The notes under the pieces were generated by a model. It searched no databases. It was not told the origin of the DNA and saw only the letters and a program-made list of their open reading frames with translations. Below are positions 25,177 to 34,115 of a stretch of 60,420 nt of DNA, in pieces (position 1 is the first letter of the stretch; every line of letters starts with the position of its first letter). The stretch is from Acinetobacter sp. Ac_5812 (GTDB taxonomy: Bacteria > Pseudomonadota > Gammaproteobacteria > Pseudomonadales > Moraxellaceae): assembly GCF_013072695.1 (NCBI RefSeq), contig NZ_LXUK01000025.1:112058-172477 (forward strand). The letters are read 5' to 3'. The translations under genes and the position numbers were made by a program.

Positions 25177-27168
25177 ATGACTCAAAATCAAACACATTCA
25201 TCTCAACCACTACTTGAGGTCAGTCAGCTCACCCGTGAATTTCCTGCGGGTGAAGCAACCGTACAGATTCTCAAAGGCATTGATTTAAAAATTTATGCAG
25301 GTGAGTTGGTTGCGATTGTCGGGCAATCAGGTTCGGGTAAATCCACCTTGATGAACATCTTGGGTTGTCTTGATAAGCCCAGCGCAGGGAGTTACAAGGT
25401 CAATGGTCGAGAAACACGCCAACTAGAACCAGATGAACTGGCACAATTACGCCGTGAATATTTTGGTTTTATTTTCCAGCGTTATCACTTACTCGGCGAT
25501 TTGAGTGCTTCTGGTAACGTTGAAGTTCCTGCCATTTATGCAGGCGTCGACAGCCATCTTCGTCAAGAACGCTCTGCCGAATTGTTATCCGAACTAGGGC
25601 TAGAAGAACGTTTGCATCATCGACCAAGCCAACTCTCTGGTGGTCAGCAACAACGTGTATCGATTGCACGTGCGCTGATGAATGGTGGCGATGTGATTCT
25701 TGCCGATGAACCCACAGGTGCATTGGATAAGAATAGCGGTATCGAAGTAATGCGCATTTTGCGTGAGCTGAATGCCAAGGGCCATACCATTATTCTGGTC
25801 ACCCATGACCTGAATGTTGCTAAAAATGCGACTCGTATTATCGAGATCAGTGACGGAAATATTATTTCAGACCGTGCCAATGAGCCTGAACATGGTGATC
25901 CAGAACTTGAGCATCAAACCCTTGAACGTAACCCGCAGAAGAAAACCTCTGCTTGGCGTTCGTTCTTTGACCGTCTTGGTGAAGCATTCCGCATGGCATT
26001 ACTCGCCATGAACGCGCACCGCATGCGGACCTTTTTGACCATGCTCGGGATTATTATCGGGATCGCATCCGTGGTTTCGGTAGTGGCGCTGGGGAATGGT
26101 TCACAGAAGCAAATTTTGGAAAATATTAGTAGTCTGGGCACCAATACCATTACCGTCTATCAAGGTCGTGGCTTTGGTGATAACTCACGGACCTCACAAG
26201 TCAAAACACTAGTACCTGCCGATGCCGAAGCACTGGCCGAACAGCCCTATGTGGATGGAGTGAGTCCTTCTGCCAATACCAGTTTAACCCTACGTTATAA
26301 AGATACCGAAGCCGCAGCAACTGTCAATGGTGTCAGTGCTGATTTCTTCTATGTTCGTGGTATGACCTTTAAATCAGGGCAACCTTTTGATAAGGCAAGT
26401 GTGACTGAACGTGCCCAAGATGTGGTGATTGATACCAATACTGAAAAGACCTTCTTTGCAGATGGTACCAATCCTGTGGGTCAAGTGCTGCTATTAGGTA
26501 GTGTTCCAAGTCGAATTATTGGCGTGATTGATGCCCAGCAAGGCTTTATGGGAAATTCAGACAGCCTCAACGTCTATCTGCCCTACTCGACTGTCATGAG
26601 CCGTATGTTAGGTCAATCCAATGTACGTAGCATCATCGTGCGTATCAAAGATGAATACCCAAGCAGCGCGGCTGAAAATGCGATTCTGACCTTACTGGAA
26701 CAGCGTCACGGCGCACAAGATGTATTTACCCAAAACTCTGACAGTATTCGTGAAACCATCCAGCAAACCACTGCAACCATGACCTTGCTGATTTCAGCGA
26801 TTGCGGTCATTTCCTTGGTGGTGGGTGGTATTGGCGTGATGAATATTATGCTGGTTTCTGTGACCGAACGGACGCAAGAAATCGGGGTACGTATGGCGGT
26901 CGGTGCACGTCAAAGTGATATTTTGCAGCAATTCCTGATTGAGGCGATTCTGGTCTGTTTATTGGGCGGTATCTTGGGTGTACTGCTATCTTTAGGGATT
27001 GGACAAATTATTGGACACTTTGCCAAAGGCATCATTGAAATGAGTTATTCGACCACTTCGATTGTTGCAGCCTTTGTCTGCTCAAGCATGATTGGTATTG
27101 TATTTGGCTTCTTGCCAGCACGAAATGCAGCACAACTCGATCCAGTTGCTGCTTTAGCGAGAGAATAA
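25177..27168 (+). CDS. macB: MacB-like macrolide/peptide efflux ABC transporter
   Basis: Homodimeric ABC transporter that drives export through MacA and an outer-membrane channel; it does not span a transport pore, but works by mechanotransmission. The 663 residues hold an N-terminal nucleotide-binding domain (Walker A GQSGSGKST at 49-57, LSGGQQQRV signature, Walker B VILADEPTGALD, H-loop LVTHD), then one membrane helix near 290, a periplasmic MacB core and three helices with the FtsX-like end. Substrate may be macrolides, toxins or siderophores. Confidence 0.94.
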   Translation: MTQNQTHSSQPLLEVSQLTREFPAGEATVQILKGIDLKIYAGELVAIVGQSGSGKSTLMNILGCLDKPSAGSYKVNGRETRQLEPDELAQLRREYFGFIFQRYHLLGDLSASGNVEVPAIYAGVDSHLRQERSAELLSELGLEERLHHRPSQLSGGQQQRVSIARALMNGGDVILADEPTGALDKNSGIEVMRILRELNAKGHTIILVTHDLNVAKNATRIIEISDGNIISDRANEPEHGDPELEHQTLERNPQKKTSAWRSFFDRLGEAFRMALLAMNAHRMRTFLTMLGIIIGIASVVSVVALGNGSQKQILENISSLGTNTITVYQGRGFGDNSRTSQVKTLVPADAEALAEQPYVDGVSPSANTSLTLRYKDTEAAATVNGVSADFFYVRGMTFKSGQPFDKASVTERAQDVVIDTNTEKTFFADGTNPVGQVLLLGSVPSRIIGVIDAQQGFMGNSDSLNVYLPYSTVMSRMLGQSNVRSIIVRIKDEYPSSAAENAILTLLEQRHGAQDVFTQNSDSIRETIQQTTATMTLLISAIAVISLVVGGIGVMNIMLVSVTERTQEIGVRMAVGARQSDILQQFLIEAILVCLLGGILGVLLSLGIGQIIGHFAKGIIEMSYSTTSIVAAFVCSSMIGIVFGFLPARNAAQLDPVAALARE

Positions 27169-27207
27169 CCATCAAAAATTGATCTCAGAAATAAGATACT
27201 CGGGAAT

Positions 27208-27331
27208 GTCATCCGCAACCTGCGTGGTATCAACAAGATATTGTTTCTGTGAAAAGTTAGATAAATGAAAAAATAGAACAGGTTTTGCGGATGACGATGG
27301 TTTTGCCTACTTTTCCCGAAAGAAAAGTAGG
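27208..27331. repeat. Intergenic repeat with two inverted structures
   Basis: GTCATCCGCAACCTG (27208-27222) and CAGGTTTTGCGGATGAC (27279-27295) form a long imperfect stem with two extra bases. It is followed by a compact 9-bp hairpin, CCTACTTTT with AAAAGTAGG (27306-27331), whose loop is CCCGAAAG. The second part is typical of repetitive intergenic mosaics in Acinetobacter. It fills the gap between macB and the outer-membrane factor gene, and could affect mRNA stability of the pump operon. Confidence 0.55.
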
Positions 27332-27426
27332 TCGAGCCGAAGGCTTAAACTGAAAATGGATGAGAACTCGATAAGACACTGTCTCGATAATCATGCTCTT
27401 TCAAATTATTAAGGGAATGACGATCA

Positions 27427-28827
27427 ATGTTATTCAAACAACATAAAATCGCACTTGCACTTTGTCTCAGCACATCATTAGCTGGCTGTTCTGCTGTCGT
27501 CAAAACACCCTATAACGCACCAACTGTCCAAGTGCCACAACAGTTCCAATACGATGCACAAAAAAGTAAAAGCATCAATTTAACTGATCAGTGGTGGAGA
27601 TTATTTAATGATGCCCAATTAAATCAATTGGTCGATCAAGTGTTGGCTAAAAATAGTGATTTAACTGTTGCAGGCATCACCCTGCAACAAGCTCGACTAC
27701 AAGCAGGTCTCGCTGAAAATAAACAAGGGATTCGAACCAGTTCTAGTGTTTCCGCAGGCCATAATATTGATCTGCGTTCTGGCGATGGCTCTGATCGTGG
27801 TTTATCGACTAGCGTTGGCGTTAGCTATGAACTCGATTTATTTGGCAAGCTCGCCAATCAAACGGAAGCAAGCCGATGGGAAGCCTTAGCCACTGAACAA
27901 GATTTACAAGCGACTGCACAAAGTTTGGTTGGCACGACAGCAAAGCTGTATTGGCAGTTGGGCTATCTGAATGAACGCTATCAAACCATTCAGCAAAACT
28001 TGGCTTCGACCCAAAAAACCTACTCTTTGGTGCAATCACAATACAAAGCAGGTGCGGTATCTGGTTTGGATTTAACCCAAGCGGAACAATCCGTGCAAAG
28101 CCAAAAAGCCAGCCTTAGCCAGATCGAACAGCAACGCGTCGAAACACGTACCGCGATTGCCGTTTTGCTACATGAACCCGTACAACAACTGAACATTCAA
28201 GAGCCTGCGCAGTTACCTCGCAATGCCCTGCCGAATATCGCTACTGGACTTCCTGCTGATATTCTATCGCGTCGCCCAGACCTACAAGCGTCTGAATTAC
28301 GTTTGCGTAAGACCTTAGCCAATAAAGATGCGACCAAAGCCAGCTATTACCCTTCAATTAATTTGACCGGGAATGTTGGTTCTTCAAGCACCTCTTTAAC
28401 TCAACTGATAAAGAATCCGGCTTTAACTTTGGGTGCGAGCTTGAGCCTGCCCTTCCTTCAATATAATGATATGAAGAAAGACATTGCGATCAGTGATCTT
28501 GAATATGAAAAAGCCATTACCCAATACCGTCAGACGCTGTATCAAGCTTTTGCTGATGTTGAAAATGCGCTATCAAATCGCACTCAGCTAAATCAGCAAG
28601 TGCAGTTACAGCAACGTAATGTTGAGCTGGCAGATAAAACTGAACGTTTAACCGAAGTGCGTTATCGCAATGGTGCAATTGCATTAAAGAACTTATTGGA
28701 TGCGCAGGAAACCACACGTAATGCACGACTCAGTTTGGTTGAAACCAAGCAGAATCAATACAATGCCTATGTGACATTAATGCAAGCTATGGGTGGAAGT
28801 CCTGTAAAAGAACTACCAAAACAATAG
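27427..28827 (+). CDS. Outer-membrane efflux channel lipoprotein (NodT/TolC-like)
   Basis: Trimeric outer-membrane duct of a tripartite efflux system. The 466-residue protein starts with a lipoprotein signal and lipobox LAGCSA. Two outer-membrane efflux repeats are seen, with NSDLTVAGITLQQARLQAGLA and RPDLQASELRLRKTLANKDA as family hallmarks. It most likely completes the MacA-MacB pump, though the 258-base gap and the intergenic repeat may give separate expression. The name nodT-type outer-membrane factor is safer than tolC. Confidence 0.92.
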   Translation: MLFKQHKIALALCLSTSLAGCSAVVKTPYNAPTVQVPQQFQYDAQKSKSINLTDQWWRLFNDAQLNQLVDQVLAKNSDLTVAGITLQQARLQAGLAENKQGIRTSSSVSAGHNIDLRSGDGSDRGLSTSVGVSYELDLFGKLANQTEASRWEALATEQDLQATAQSLVGTTAKLYWQLGYLNERYQTIQQNLASTQKTYSLVQSQYKAGAVSGLDLTQAEQSVQSQKASLSQIEQQRVETRTAIAVLLHEPVQQLNIQEPAQLPRNALPNIATGLPADILSRRPDLQASELRLRKTLANKDATKASYYPSINLTGNVGSSSTSLTQLIKNPALTLGASLSLPFLQYNDMKKDIAISDLEYEKAITQYRQTLYQAFADVENALSNRTQLNQQVQLQQRNVELADKTERLTEVRYRNGAIALKNLLDAQETTRNARLSLVETKQNQYNAYVTLMQAMGGSPVKELPKQ

Positions 28828-28860
28828 CCCTAGCGCTATTGTTTTGCGCTGTTATTCTTT

Positions 28861-28890
28861 CACCAGATCAGGATTATTCTGGATCTGGTG
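28861..28890. repeat. Hairpin after the efflux channel gene
   Basis: CACCAGATCAG (28861-28871) pairs with CTGGATCTGGTG (28879-28890) with one bulged base and a seven-base loop. No T run follows. It contains the GTG that could start the next small ORF. Confidence 0.55.
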
Positions 28891-29094
28891 AATACGTTTG
28901 ATAAATGTGTTTCCCTTGATTCATTAGAATTAGCCGAAGATTTTGCTATCTACTTACATGAGCTCTTTAAAAAAAGAAAATATAATTCAGATTACAGAAT
29001 TGAATTAATCGTTGAGACTACCTCTAGCCGTAGGCCCGTATCTCGCTGGAAAGAAATTGACTCTAAAAAGGTAAGAGAAGTACTTTCGTCATAA
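28888..29094 (+). CDS. Possible 68-residue orphan ORF
   Basis: A short frame from a GTG at 28888 with protein-like composition: helical, charged SLELAEDFAIYLHELFKKRKY and RWKEIDSKKVREVLSS. I do not recognise it. The GTG lies in the arm of a hairpin with no ribosome site. The frame is open upstream to 28834 without an ATG, so this could be the 3' remainder of a gene that lost its start, or not be expressed. Low confidence. Confidence 0.35.
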   Translation: MNTFDKCVSLDSLELAEDFAIYLHELFKKRKYNSDYRIELIVETTSSRRPVSRWKEIDSKKVREVLSS

Positions 29095-29172
29095 ATACAT
29101 ACCAAGATAAAATATTTAACTAAAATTTGACACGCATAGCATTCGCTCAAAAATGAGATAGGAGAAAATCCT

Positions 29173-29655
29173 ATGGCAGCCTGGCAATTTAAAGCCTGCT
29201 TAATACCCAAAAGCTGGTTCGATACCAATGGGAAAGAAGTGTCGAGCTTTTATAATTCAGAAGGTCATTATGATGTCTCTTTTACTTGGAAAAATTCAAC
29301 AACAAATGGAGTAAAAGAAGAAATTATAAAATATTACCCATTATCTGAATCATGGCATGAAGACTTATTAAGTTTTGGTTGTGAAAAAGGAACTGATATT
29401 CAAGTATGGAATAAAGAAGGAAAGTTAGAAGATATTCAGTTCCGAATAGATATGCAGGGACATTTTGTTTTAGATATTGAACAAATCGTTGCTATTGCAC
29501 AAAAGCTTTCTTGTGTATTTTTTATACCTGAACAAAAGTGCATAGTTGAACCAAATGTATTCGAAGTAATCAGTCATCTAAAGAAATCAAATGCGTATTT
29601 ATTCGCTAAAGATCCTGAACAATGGTTTAACGGTATAGAAAAACATAATAAGTGA
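29173..29655 (+). CDS. Soluble protein of unknown function
   Basis: A 160-residue AT-rich, acidic protein with no signal peptide. Starts MAAWQFKACLIPKSWF, with an ideal AGGAG site eight bases before the ATG. Conserved-looking segments include YYPLSESWHEDLLSFG and FRIDMQGHFVLDIEQIVAIAQK. The layout (small, acidic, isolated, divergent base use) is like many immunity-type proteins, but no toxin lies in the window and this is only a hint. Near a second orphan at 28888. Confidence 0.65.
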   Translation: MAAWQFKACLIPKSWFDTNGKEVSSFYNSEGHYDVSFTWKNSTTNGVKEEIIKYYPLSESWHEDLLSFGCEKGTDIQVWNKEGKLEDIQFRIDMQGHFVLDIEQIVAIAQKLSCVFFIPEQKCIVEPNVFEVISHLKKSNAYLFAKDPEQWFNGIEKHNK

Positions 29656-29704
29656 GTCCAAAAGATAGGTTATATTTCTTTAAAATTTTACCTTGTTAAA
29701 AAAC

Positions 29705-29727
29705 AAAGCCGCTCTAAAAGCGGCTTT
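29705..29727 (-). terminator. Intrinsic terminator of fabI
   Basis: AAAGCCGCT pairs with AGCGGCTTT around CTAAA; read on the minus strand it ends in a run of T's (TTTGTTTTTT). It sits 24 bases after the fabI stop. Confidence 0.8.
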
Positions 29728-29751
29728 ATCAAATAATTTAGATCAATCTAA

Positions 29752-30555
29752 TTATTCATCATCCATCATCGACTGACTCATACCTACGGTATTAAATCCA
29801 CCATCGACATACATGATTTCACCAGTAATACCCGAAGCCCACGGCGAGCAAAGGAATAATGCAGCATTGCCCACTTCTTCAATCGTTACATTACGTTTAA
29901 GTGGAGAGATTTTTTCATTGGCATCTAACATTTTACGGAAAGACTTGATGCCTGAAGCTGCTAAAGTACGGATTGGGCCCGCAGAAATTGCATTGACACG
30001 GATACCATCTGTACCCAAGCTTGACGCCAAATAACGTACTCCTGCTTCTAATGATGCTTTCGCCATTCCCATCACGTTATAGTTCGGCATCACACGCTCA
30101 GAACCTTGGTAAGTCAAAGTCAATAAACAACCTTGGCGCGCTTGCAATAATGGTTTAGCCGCACGTGCCATCGCGATAAAGCTATAGGCACTAATATCAT
30201 GCGCAATTTTAAAACCATCACGATCAGTCACGTCAGTAAAATCACCATCTAAGGTATGCGCAGGTGCAAAACCAATTGAATGCACCACACCGTCTAAACC
30301 ATCCCAGTGTTTTGCCAATTCAACAAAAGCATTGTCAATTTCTGCGTCAACAGCAACATCACAAGGAAAAACCAGTGTTGAACCAAACTGTGCTGCAAAA
30401 TCATCGACACGTTTTTTCAGCTTTTCATTTGGATAAGTAAACGCAAGCTCAGCACCTTCACGGTGTAAGGCAGAAGCAATACCGAAAGCAATCGACAATT
30501 TACTTGCAATACCGGCAATTAAAAAACGTTTACCAGCTAAAAGTCCTTGTGACAT
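29752..30555 (-). CDS. fabI: Enoyl-ACP reductase (NADH)
   Basis: Last reductive step of type II fatty acid elongation, and the target of triclosan and isoniazid-like drugs. The 267-residue short-chain dehydrogenase fold has the unusual GIASKLSIAFGIASAL nucleotide motif of FabI and the catalytic pair in NYNVMGMAKASLEA (Tyr and Lys seven apart). Single gene with its own terminator and a palindrome in its upstream region. The Gly/Met/Phe residues that set triclosan sensitivity were not compared. Confidence 0.97.
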   Translation of the reverse strand: MSQGLLAGKRFLIAGIASKLSIAFGIASALHREGAELAFTYPNEKLKKRVDDFAAQFGSTLVFPCDVAVDAEIDNAFVELAKHWDGLDGVVHSIGFAPAHTLDGDFTDVTDRDGFKIAHDISAYSFIAMARAAKPLLQARQGCLLTLTYQGSERVMPNYNVMGMAKASLEAGVRYLASSLGTDGIRVNAISAGPIRTLAASGIKSFRKMLDANEKISPLKRNVTIEEVGNAALFLCSPWASGITGEIMYVDGGFNTVGMSQSMMDDE

Positions 30556-30595
30556 CTTATTCTCACTCGAAAAATTTTCACCACATCATGCCAAT

Positions 30596-30614
30596 ATTCC
30601 GCCGCTTGCGGAAT
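30596..30614. promoter_or_regulatory. Palindrome upstream of fabI
   Basis: ATTCCGC (30596-30602) and GCGGAAT (30608-30614) form a perfect inverted repeat with a five-base spacer, 41 bases before the fabI start. No T run follows on either strand, so it is more like a protein-binding site or short RNA hairpin. Candidate operator for a lipid-synthesis regulator; inference only. Confidence 0.4.
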
Positions 30615-30650
30615 TGCATAATCCACCTTTTTTACAATCTTGCATAAAAA

Positions 30651-30674
30651 AATCGCCTTCAAGAGAAGACGATT
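30651..30674 (-). terminator. Intrinsic terminator of the Bax inhibitor-1 family gene
   Basis: AATCGCCTTC and GAAGACGATT pair around AAGA with one mismatch; on the minus strand it ends in seven T's. Located 23 bases after the stop. Confidence 0.8.
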
Positions 30675-30696
30675 GGTATTTTATCTTGCTTTGGGC

Positions 30697-31431
30697 TTAG
30701 TCATCGCCACGAAGCAAACTGAGTAAACGCAAGAATGAATAATACATCCACACCAAAGTTGCCAATAAGGCAATGGCACAGATCCATTCAAATGCTTTTG
30801 GTGCGCGTTGTGCAGCCGCATTTTCAATCAAGTCAAAATCTAAGATCAGGTTTAATGATGCGATGACCGCAACAAAGGCAGCAAAGCCAATACCCAACCA
30901 ATTGCTTTCAAAGATATAAGGAATGCTTGAACCAAATGCTAAACGTAAAATGATCTGTACGACAAACACCAAGGCAATCGCAATCGAAGCTGAAATCACA
31001 ACTGCTTTAAACTTTTCAGTGGCACGAATGATCTGAAATTTATATAAGGCAAATAACACCAATGTGGTCACGAAAGTCGCAAGCAATGCTTGTAAAGGAA
31101 CACCTGGATACTTCAACTGGAAAATAAACGATACGCCACCTAAAAATGCTCCTTCAAATAAAGCATAAGGAATGGCTAAAGCTGGTGCAGTATTGGATTT
31201 AAATGTGGTAATCAAGGCAAGGATTAATCCACCCACTGCACCAATAATCGTTGCAGCATAGGCAATCGACAGATTGGCTGTCATCGCACAGTAGAAAAAT
31301 AAGGCCATACCTAGAACGGCAGCAATCACGGTTAGAAGTACAGATTTTTGGATCGCACCCTGAATGGTCATGGGCTCAGCCAAATCCTGATAAGTTTCTA
31401 CCCGCGTTAAAATGGGGTTAGTACTTTGCAT
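30697..31431 (-). CDS. Bax inhibitor-1/YccA-like membrane protein
   Basis: A 244-residue inner-membrane protein with about seven hydrophobic helices, starting MQSTNPILTRVETYQ and reading MTIQGAIQKSVLLTVIAAV. The sequence fits the PF12811-type Bax inhibitor-1 family. A late segment, LDFDLIENAAAQRAPKAFEWICAIALLATLVW, keeps the conserved aspartates near the last helices that in BI-1 homologues set a pH-sensitive calcium leak. Its role in bacteria is not settled. Single transcription unit with its own terminator. Confidence 0.85.
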   Translation of the reverse strand: MQSTNPILTRVETYQDLAEPMTIQGAIQKSVLLTVIAAVLGMALFFYCAMTANLSIAYAATIIGAVGGLILALITTFKSNTAPALAIPYALFEGAFLGGVSFIFQLKYPGVPLQALLATFVTTLVLFALYKFQIIRATEKFKAVVISASIAIALVFVVQIILRLAFGSSIPYIFESNWLGIGFAAFVAVIASLNLILDFDLIENAAAQRAPKAFEWICAIALLATLVWMYYSFLRLLSLLRGDD

Positions 31432-31511
31432 GTACGCTCTCTTTTTATAGTTTGCAATTAAAAGCCGAGTTTAAGCGATTTTTTGAGCAAGCCCAAATTT
31501 TTTCACATATT

Positions 31512-31536
31512 AAAAAAGGAGCATACGCTCCTTTTT
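31512..31536 (-). terminator. Intrinsic terminator of orn
   Basis: AAAAAAGGAGC and GCTCCTTTTT flank ATAC, with T's on both strands; it lies 20 bases after the orn stop. Confidence 0.85.
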
Positions 31537-31556
31537 ATACATTGTTCATAAACTGA

Positions 31557-32117
31557 TTACTTATCGTTATTCATGATAAAAAAGTATTCGCGGTAGTATT
31601 TCAATTCTGCAATCGAATCACGGATATCATCCATCGCCAAGTGGGATGCATTTTTCTTTAAACCACTCATAATTTCAGGTCTCCAGCGTTTCGCTAACTC
31701 TTTCACCGAAGACACATCTAAATTACGATAATGGAAGAATTGTTCTAACTCAGGCATTAAACGATGCAAGAAACGGCGATCTTGGCAAATCGAGTTACCA
31801 CACATTGGTGATGATTTTGGACTCACCCATTTCTTTAAGAACTCAAGGGTTTGCTGTTCTGCATCTTGAGCCTTTAACTTACTGCGGCGTACTCGCTCAA
31901 TCAGACCCGACTGGCCATGTTGCTTAGTATTCCACTCATCCATCGCATTTAGAATCAAATCAGATTGATGTACCGCTAAAACAGGTCCTTCAGCCAAGAT
32001 ATTCAAATGGTCATCTGTAATAATTGTTGCAATTTCAATAATCTTATCATTATCGGTATCAAGACCTGTCATTTCCAGATCGATCCAAATTAATCGTGTA
32101 TCAGGGGTGCTACTCAT
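31557..32117 (-). CDS. orn: Oligoribonuclease
   Basis: 3'-5' exoribonuclease that degrades di- to pentanucleotides, including pGpG from c-di-GMP breakdown, which links it to the MHYT-GGDEF-EAL protein in this window. DEDDh motifs are clear: WIDLEMTGLD, the central Asp in NSICQDRRFL, and HLAMDDIRDSIAELKYY. I start at 32117 (MSSTPDTRLIW), giving 186 residues; an upstream start at 32159 adds 14 residues with no ribosome site. Single gene. Confidence 0.93.
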   Translation of the reverse strand: MSSTPDTRLIWIDLEMTGLDTDNDKIIEIATIITDDHLNILAEGPVLAVHQSDLILNAMDEWNTKQHGQSGLIERVRRSKLKAQDAEQQTLEFLKKWVSPKSSPMCGNSICQDRRFLHRLMPELEQFFHYRNLDVSSVKELAKRWRPEIMSGLKKNASHLAMDDIRDSIAELKYYREYFFIMNNDK

Positions 32118-32241
32118 GGATGGCGATTCTAAAGTGCTTAAAAACATCAATAGTAGCAAATTAATTACATCTTGGCTGTAATTCTATAGTGGCTTCGTGC
32201 TATTTTTGCGGTCTTCAAAGTGTGGATTTTTTGGGATATGA

Positions 32242-33300
32242 ATGGCTTTAATTCGTAAGCGTCGTTTAACCGAACAACAGCAACGTCGTATTGAGAAACA
32301 GCATAAATCACGTCAAGACGACATTGATACATCGCAAGATCTGGATGGACTGGTTGTTCAGCATTATGGTCGTCAACTCGAAGTACAAGCTTTATCTGTG
32401 CCTGAACAGCACCCTGAAAAACCACACGTGGCTGAAGGCGAACCAGAACCGTTCTGGAAACCAATTGAACTCGACAGCGTTTGGCGTTGTCATACCCGTA
32501 CCAACCTAGAACTTTTGGTCACAGGCGATCGGGTTAAATGGCAGGCTGATCCAATTACGGGCTTGGGCATTATCACCGCGATTTATCCAAGACAATCTTT
32601 ACTGACTCGCCCCGACCGTTACCATAAGGTCAAACCTGTCGCAGCCAATATCAGTTTAATTGTGATTGTATTTGCCCCGCTGCCAGAACCAGCACCGACA
32701 TTGATTGACCGTTATCTGGTCGCGTGTGCCGATGCCAATATTCCCGCGTTATTGGTGTTGAATAAATCCGACTTGCTCACTGAAAATGACCCGATTCTGA
32801 CCTTGCTCAGCGAATATGAATCTTTAGGCTATGAAACCTTGATTTGTCATTCACAAGGTGACTTATCTGTGCTTTCAAACCGCATTGATAATGAAACCGT
32901 GGCTTTCGTGGGACAATCAGGTGTCGGAAAAAGCTCACTGATTAATACCATCGTTCCTGATGCAGCACAGAAAACCAATATCATTTCTGAGAACTCGGCA
33001 CTGGGTCAGCACACGACAACCTCAACACGTTTGATTAAATTTGGAACAAACGGTGCGTTGATTGACTCCCCAGGGATTCGTGAATTTGGGCTGTGGCATC
33101 TCAGTTTAGAAAAGGTTCGTACCGGTTTTCCAGAGATTGAAGCGCATTTAGGGCTGTGCCAGTTCCGTAACTGCACCCATACGCATGAGAAAAATTGTGC
33201 GCTGAAACAAGCGGTTGATGATGGCGAAATTTTGCCGCGCCGTTTAGACAGCTATTTACGTTTACTGGATGAAATTCAGGAAGCACAGCAAAAAAGTTAA
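32242..33300 (+). CDS. rsgA: Ribosome small subunit-dependent GTPase A
   Basis: Circularly permuted GTPase that checks late 30S assembly. 352 residues: OB-like N-terminal part, then NKSD (G4) before the P-loop GQSGVGKSSLIN (G1) and DSPGIREFG (G3), the permuted order diagnostic of this family. The C-terminal zinc site reads LCQFRNCTHTHEKNC. Divergent from orn, as in many gammaproteobacteria. Confidence 0.96.
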   Translation: MALIRKRRLTEQQQRRIEKQHKSRQDDIDTSQDLDGLVVQHYGRQLEVQALSVPEQHPEKPHVAEGEPEPFWKPIELDSVWRCHTRTNLELLVTGDRVKWQADPITGLGIITAIYPRQSLLTRPDRYHKVKPVAANISLIVIVFAPLPEPAPTLIDRYLVACADANIPALLVLNKSDLLTENDPILTLLSEYESLGYETLICHSQGDLSVLSNRIDNETVAFVGQSGVGKSSLINTIVPDAAQKTNIISENSALGQHTTTSTRLIKFGTNGALIDSPGIREFGLWHLSLEKVRTGFPEIEAHLGLCQFRNCTHTHEKNCALKQAVDDGEILPRRLDSYLRLLDEIQEAQQKS

Positions 33301-33394
33301 TTTTCTTCGCTGCTTGCCCTTGAACTAAAGATTTTGATCACCATTGAGATAAGTTATACTCAGGGTCAATTTTGATTTTAACTTTAGGTGACTT

Positions 33395-33811
33395 GTGGAA
33401 CGCTGGTTAGAGTTTATGGGGAATCACCCCTTCTTATTTGGTGCGCTCGGCGTGTTAATCGTGTTGTTCTTTATTTTAGAAGGGCAACGCAATGGTCGTA
33501 AAATTTCACCACAATCTCTAGGTATTTTGGTCAAGGCAAAAAATGCCATCTTGATCGACTTACGTGATGGAAAAGATTTCCGTGATGGACACATCAGTGG
33601 TAGTCGTAACATTCCATACAGCCAGATTACAAGTCATATCGATGAATTAAAAGCAAGTGATCGTCCACTGGTCTTCATTTGTAACTTAGGTCAGGTTGCA
33701 GGCTCAGCATTGCAGAAAGTTGGTCATACCGACAGCTACCGCTTAGACGGCGGTATTAGCAACTGGAAAGCTCAAGGCTTACCTTTAGTGAAAAGCAAAA
33801 CCAAAGCTTAA
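33395..33811 (+). CDS. Membrane-anchored rhodanese-like protein (YibN type)
   Basis: A 138-residue protein with one N-terminal membrane helix (12-28) and a single cytoplasmic rhodanese domain: IDLRDGKDFRDGHISGSRNIPYS, with the catalytic-type Cys96 in FICNLGQVAGS. Start is GTG with AGGTGAC just ahead. It is the first gene of the rhodanese-grxC-secB order that is standard in gammaproteobacteria (yibN-grxC-secB). Sulfurtransferase or membrane-insertion support role; not certain. Confidence 0.9.
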   Translation: MERWLEFMGNHPFLFGALGVLIVLFFILEGQRNGRKISPQSLGILVKAKNAILIDLRDGKDFRDGHISGSRNIPYSQITSHIDELKASDRPLVFICNLGQVAGSALQKVGHTDSYRLDGGISNWKAQGLPLVKSKTKA

Positions 33812-33822
33812 GGAGAGATAAA

Positions 33823-34083
33823 ATGACTACTCAAAACGTCACCATTTATTCAACGCTTTCTTGCCCATATTGCGTACGCGCAAAACAATTACTTGAGCGT
33901 AAAGGCGTTGCTTATAAAGAAATTAATCTTTCTAATGAAGCACCAGAAGTTCGTCTTGAGTTAATGCAACGTACCAATCACCGTACGGTGCCGCAAATTT
34001 TTATCAAAGACCAATTTATTGGCGGTTTTGATCAACTTTATGCTTTAGAGCGTGAAGGCAAACTCGACCAATTATTAGCTTAA
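33823..34083 (+). CDS. grxC: Glutaredoxin 3
   Basis: Small dithiol glutaredoxin of 86 residues. The redox motif is SCPYC with Cys14 and Cys17, and the glutathione-binding TVPQIF and GGFDQL segments are conserved. Reduces disulfides and could supply electrons to the arsenate reductase in this window (that coupling is inferred). Second gene of the rhodanese-grxC-secB operon, 11 bases after the first and 32 bases before secB. Confidence 0.95.
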   Translation: MTTQNVTIYSTLSCPYCVRAKQLLERKGVAYKEINLSNEAPEVRLELMQRTNHRTVPQIFIKDQFIGGFDQLYALEREGKLDQLLA

Positions 34084-34115
34084 CAACATCTAAATCCAAG
34101 ATTTAAGGAAAAACA

